Positions 14,868 to 17,463 of a stretch of 17,463 nucleotides of DNA are shown here, piece by piece. Source of the DNA: Verrucomicrobiota bacterium. GTDB taxonomy: Bacteria > Verrucomicrobiota > Verrucomicrobiia > Opitutales > Opitutaceae. Each line of letters starts with the position of its first letter. Position 1 is the first letter of the stretch. The notes under the pieces were generated by a model. That model saw only the letters and a program-made list of their open reading frames with translations, was not told where the DNA came from and made no database searches. The position numbers and the translations under genes are program-made. Location: assembly GCA_023391285.1 (NCBI GenBank), contig JAEWBF010000070.1:1-17463 (forward strand). Reading direction: 5' to 3'.

Positions 14868-16625
14868 TCACACCAACTCCCGCACCTTATCCTCCGCGAT
14901 CGTCTTCGCGATCTTCCCGCGCTCCGGCGTGCCGCGCGCCAGCGATTTCGCCAGATGCACCGCCTGCTTGGCCTTTATCTTCGGCGGCATCGGCGGCTCG
15001 TGCGGATCCACCACCGCTTCAATCAACACCGGCCCCGGCGTCGCCAGCGCCTGCTCCACGATCTCACCACAGCGCTCCGGATCCTCGATCCGAAATCCGC
15101 GCGCCCCGCACGCGTGCGCAAACGCCACGAAGTCGATCGGATGCAGATCGCACGCATACTCCGGATTTCCCAGAAACACCATCTGCTCCCACTTGATCTG
15201 ACCGAGCGAATTGTTCTTCACCACGCAGATCTTGATCGGGAGCTGATACTTCACCGCCGTCACGAATTCGCCCATCAACATCGTGAACCCGCCGTCGCCG
15301 ACGAACGCCACGCATTGACGATCTGGATACGCGACCTGCGCCGCGATCGCGTAGGGCAATCCGTTCGCCATCGACGCGAGCGTTCCCGAGAGCGAGTGCA
15401 TCTGCCCGCGCAATGCCGGGATGTGCCGCGCAAACCACGTCGTGATCGTCCCGCTGTCGCAGCTCACGATCGCTTGCGGACTCAGCCGCCGCCCCATCTC
15501 CCACGCCACCACTTGCGGCTTCATCGGCTTGTCCCTCCGCGACACCCGCTCATCCATCAGCTTCCGCCATTTCTCCATGCCTTTCTGCGCCTTCTCGAGA
15601 AACGGTTTCCTCCCGCGCTGCTCCAACATCGGCTCGAGCAACTGCAGCGTCATCCGCGCATCGCCCGCCAATCCCACCTCCACCGGATACCTCAATCCAA
15701 TCCGCGTCGCGTCGATGTCGATCTGCACCGCGCGCGCTTTTCCCGGCTCCGGATAATATTCGATATACGGAAACGACGTGCCCACCATCAGCAGCGTGTC
15801 GCACTCCTCCAACGCTTCCTGCGACGGCTCTGTCCCCAAAAGTCCGATACCGCCCGTCGTGTAAGGCGAATCGTCCGGCACGCAGCACTTGCCCAACAAC
15901 GCCTTCACGATCGGCGCGCCAATCCGCTCTGCGATCCGCTCCAGTTCTGCGCCCGCATGCAACGCGCCCTGCCCCGCCAGGATCGCGATCTTCTCGCCGC
16001 GATTGATCACCTCCGCCGCCGCCTTCAACTGCTCCACCGCCGGCAACCCTGCCGTCCGCGCAAACGCCTGCGTGTCCGCGTAACCTTTGATATTCCGCTC
16101 CGACGGCTTCCCCTCCTTCACCGGCATCGACTGCGTATCGACCGGGAAATTGATGTGCGCCACCCCGCGCTGCGCGAGCGCGTTGCGACACGCGAGATTC
16201 GCCACCGCTTCGACGTGCTCCGGTCCCATCACGCGCGTGTTATACACCGCCACGTCCATGTAGAGCTTGTCCAGATCCACGTCCTGCTGCGCATGCGTGT
16301 CGATCAGGTCGTGAAAATGATGCCCCGTGATCGCCAGCACCGGCGCGCCATCGAGTTTCGCATCGTAAAGTCCGTTCAACAAATGGATCCCGCCCGGCCC
16401 CGACGTCGCCAGGCACACGCCCAGCTTCCGCGTGTATTTCGCATATCCGCACGCCATGAACGCCGCCGATTCCTCGTGCCGCACTTGAATGAAGCGAATT
16501 CGATCCTTCGCCAACCGCAGCGATTCGATGATTCCGTTGATGCCGTCGCCCGGCATCCCGAACACGACCTCCACTCCCCATTGCTCCAACACCTCGATCA
16601 ACACGTCGCTGCTCGTCTTCGCCAT
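14868..16625 (-). CDS. poxB: Thiamine-diphosphate enzyme, pyruvate oxidase / pyruvate:quinone dehydrogenase (PoxB) type
   Basis: The 585-residue product has the three-domain ThDP enzyme layout. The Pyr domain has WGVEVVFGMPGD (16-27) and the catalytic Glu of RHEESAAF (E51). The central FAD-type domain spans about 195-340. The PP domain has the ThDP/Mg motif GDGGFTML (443-450) to NNS (471-473). The tail EPPMPPKIKAKQA (543-555) closely follows PoxB proteins, which decarboxylate pyruvate to acetate and CO2 and reduce quinone at the membrane. Acetolactate synthase or another 2-oxoacid decarboxylase is less likely. The C-terminal amphipathic lipid-binding peptide of E. coli PoxB is not obvious. 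The start MAKTSS (16625) fits family length and has GGAGA six bases upstream; an in-frame ATG at 16685 with GAGGAG at the same distance would add 20 basic residues. Confidence 0.85.
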   Translation of the reverse strand: MAKTSSDVLIEVLEQWGVEVVFGMPGDGINGIIESLRLAKDRIRFIQVRHEESAAFMACGYAKYTRKLGVCLATSGPGGIHLLNGLYDAKLDGAPVLAITGHHFHDLIDTHAQQDVDLDKLYMDVAVYNTRVMGPEHVEAVANLACRNALAQRGVAHINFPVDTQSMPVKEGKPSERNIKGYADTQAFARTAGLPAVEQLKAAAEVINRGEKIAILAGQGALHAGAELERIAERIGAPIVKALLGKCCVPDDSPYTTGGIGLLGTEPSQEALEECDTLLMVGTSFPYIEYYPEPGKARAVQIDIDATRIGLRYPVEVGLAGDARMTLQLLEPMLEQRGRKPFLEKAQKGMEKWRKLMDERVSRRDKPMKPQVVAWEMGRRLSPQAIVSCDSGTITTWFARHIPALRGQMHSLSGTLASMANGLPYAIAAQVAYPDRQCVAFVGDGGFTMLMGEFVTAVKYQLPIKICVVKNNSLGQIKWEQMVFLGNPEYACDLHPIDFVAFAHACGARGFRIEDPERCGEIVEQALATPGPVLIEAVVDPHEPPMPPKIKAKQAVHLAKSLARGTPERGKIAKTIAEDKVRELV

Positions 16626-16631
16626 TGTGAT

Positions 16632-16636
16632 TCTCC
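16632..16636 (-). promoter_or_regulatory. Ribosome binding site for the 16625 start
   Basis: On the minus strand GGAGA stands six bases before the ATG at 16625. This supports the family-length start of the PoxB-like gene. Confidence 0.5.
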
Positions 16637-16691
16637 GTTGCGGTTTCGCTTCGCCCCGACGGCTCATCCGGCGGGCCGTGGACATTATCCG

Positions 16692-16697
16692 CTCCTC
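16692..16697 (-). promoter_or_regulatory. Ribosome binding site for a possible longer start at 16685
   Basis: On the minus strand GAGGAG stands six bases before an in-frame ATG at 16685. It is a better Shine-Dalgarno match than the inner one, so the PoxB-like protein may have a 20-residue basic extension or two start sites. Confidence 0.45.
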
Positions 16698-16810
16698 TTC
16701 CCTTCGACCACCCTCGGACGGCCGAAAAAACCGCCCGCCGCTCAATCCGGCAATCTGCCCTGCCCCTCTGGGAAAAATCCCCTTGCAGGTTGCGCGCTCG
16801 CTCCGTCTCG

Positions 16811-16845
16811 CCGCCCCTTTCGCCCCTTTCGCGTATTTCGCGGGC
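16811..16845. repeat. Degenerate CGCGAAA-type tandem repeat
   Basis: Read on the minus strand this holds near copies of CGCGAAATA, CGCGAAAGGG and GCGAAAGGGG, spaced nine to ten bases apart. It is akin to 7285-7318. It lies in the 269-base gene-free gap between the tRNA and the PoxB-like gene, upstream of the latter. Otherwise that gap shows only the terminator and ribosome binding sites listed. Confidence 0.5.
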
Positions 16846-16865
16846 CAACCAACTCCACCAACCAC

Positions 16866-16889
16866 AAAAAAACCCGGCCGAAGCCGGGT
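16866..16889 (-). terminator. Intrinsic terminator after tRNA-Ala
   Basis: On the minus strand ACCCGGC pairs perfectly with GCCGGGT around a TTCG tetraloop (stem arms 16883-16889 and 16872-16878), followed by a run of seven T. It begins six bases after the tRNA 3' end. This is the only classic rho-independent terminator I see in the window. Confidence 0.92.
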
Positions 16890-16894
16890 AAATT

Positions 16895-16970
16895 TGGTGG
16901 ACCCTAGCGGGTTCGAACCGCTGACCTCCTCAATGCCATTGAGGCGCTCTACCAACTGAGCTAAGAGCCC
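16895..16970 (-). tRNA. tRNA-Ala (anticodon GGC)
   Basis: The 76-base gene folds as a full cloverleaf. The acceptor arms are GGGCTCT and AGGGTCC with two G-T pairs, the D stem is GCTC/GAGC, the anticodon stem CCTCA/TGAGG holds loop ATGGCAT with anticodon GGC, and the T stem AGCGG/CCGCT holds loop TTCGAAC. The discriminator is A and CCA is encoded. Anticodon GGC reads Ala codons GCC and GCU, and GCC is very common in this GC-rich DNA. It sits between the TonB-family gene (63 bases upstream, same strand) and its own terminator. Confidence 0.96.
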
Positions 16971-17033
16971 ATTCGCGTGTGCGAGGGGTGAGAAAAATCG
17001 AAGTTCCCCGCGCGAAGGCAAGGACTTTTTGGC

Positions 17034-17463
17034 TTACTCCACCCCGCGGATCGGAAACCGCTGCAATTCCGACAATCCTTTCGGCCGCGGCGGCATCTTC
17101 AGTTTCGCAAATGTCTCCCGCACCGCATCGTCGAACTCTCCGCTGCCCGACGACCGCAAAATCTTGAATCCCCGAATCGTCCCGTCCGCCAGTATTCGAA
17201 TTTCCACTTCAACGGTCAGCCCCGCCCCCACCCCCGGCCGTTCATCCAATTCGTCTTTGATCTTCCGCGCCAGCAACGCCGTATAAAGATCCACCGCCTC
17301 GCCTTCCGCCCGCGTCAACGCCGTGCCGCCCGCGCCGCCAATCTTGTTCGCCGTGCTCCCACCCTGCACGCCCGCAAGAATCCCTTTGGTGTCGATCTTC
17401 GCGACCTTGACCGTTCCTCCACTCGTCTTCGAGGGCGCCCCCGGCGGCGTGGGGGTGTTGGAA
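17034..17463 (-). CDS. TonB-family protein, C-terminal part (partial, runs off the window)
   Basis: The frame is open from the window edge (17462) to the TAA at 17034-17036, about 142 residues. It begins with a Pro/Gly/Ser/Thr-rich linker (NTPTPPGAPSKTSGG) and continues with KVAKIDTKGILAGVQGG. It ends in a TonB/TolA-like C-terminal domain: LYTALLARKIKDELDE, VEVEIRILADGTIRGFKIL, then FDDAVRETFAKLKMPPRP. In the family this periplasmic domain touches outer membrane receptors (TonB) or Tol-Pal partners, while the missing N terminus would hold a membrane anchor and linker. A GTG at 17369 should not be taken as the start because the coding pattern continues upstream. No exbB or exbD is visible; these may lie beyond the edge. 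Confidence 0.82.
   Translation of the reverse strand, partial: SNTPTPPGAPSKTSGGTVKVAKIDTKGILAGVQGGSTANKIGGAGGTALTRAEGEAVDLYTALLARKIKDELDERPGVGAGLTVEVEIRILADGTIRGFKILRSSGSGEFDDAVRETFAKLKMPPRPKGLSELQRFPIRGVE

Noticed and set aside
14955..16907. 650-residue plus-strand frame opposite the PoxB-like gene
   Set aside because: It is an Arg/His/Leu-rich antisense shadow that even spans most of the repeat region; no recognisable domain.
16626..17021. N-terminal extension of the PoxB-like frame through the tRNA
   Set aside because: It runs through the terminator and tRNA-Ala, which are certain; at most the ATG at 16685 is a valid longer start.
1..17463. CRISPR array, insertion sequence, phage or defence system
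   Set aside because: I found no regularly spaced long direct repeats, transposase, integrase, terminal inverted repeats or known defence domains; the novelty here is at the level of single genes and small repeats.

Overview
This is a GC-rich bacterial window with strong G/C bias at third codon positions. That bias leaves many long stop-free shadow frames, so real genes were chosen by protein motifs and by how the genes abut. Several things suggest a Verrucomicrobiota bacterium, possibly of the Opitutaceae: the codon style, weak or absent Shine-Dalgarno sequences at most starts, small GC-rich palindromes just after stop codons, and degenerate GCGAAGG-type repeats between genes. The lineage is an inference from style, not from a marker gene.

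Left part, 1-7253. A poly-C tract opens the window. A biotin-protein ligase (birA-like) follows and overlaps by ATGA with a biotin-dependent carboxyltransferase of the 5S/OadA/PycB family. That enzyme ends before any biotin-attachment lysine, so its biotin carrier must be encoded elsewhere. After a repeat-bearing convergent gap come a DUF2062 membrane protein (minus), a GntP-family carboxylate transporter (plus), an MgtC/SapB membrane protein (minus) and, divergent from it, a GH15 glucoamylase/trehalase-like enzyme (plus) whose start codon lies inside a short inverted repeat.

Middle part, 7327-13574, minus strand. This is a compact aerobic respiration operon for a caa3-type cytochrome c oxidase. 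In transcription order it holds a lipoprotein subunit II fused to cytochrome c, a fused subunit I-III, an unnamed 132-residue membrane protein, a CtaG-type copper assembly protein, and a membrane-anchored cytochrome c with three haem sites. All four junctions are ATGA overlaps, which implies tight translational coupling. The position of the K-channel lysine in subunit I appears to be glutamine. A stand-alone response-regulator receiver protein lies just upstream on the same strand. Haem A synthesis genes (ctaA, ctaB), sco and a separate subunit IV are not in the window.

Right part, 13749-17463. An SDR oxidoreductase with a C-terminal membrane segment (plus) converges on a thiamine-diphosphate enzyme of the pyruvate oxidase/pyruvate:quinone dehydrogenase (PoxB) type (minus). 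Then come a complete tRNA-Ala(GGC) with its own terminator and the C-terminal part of a TonB-family protein that runs off the window (both minus).

The genes fit an aerobic or facultative heterotroph: sugar hydrolysis (GH15), organic acid uptake (GntP), C3/C4 carboxyl transfer (BirA plus carboxyltransferase), pyruvate oxidation into the quinone pool (PoxB-like), and a terminal oxidase. I see no CRISPR array, insertion sequence, phage gene or defence island. No gene-free stretch exceeds 300 bases; the longest are 16626-16894 and 3009-3245.
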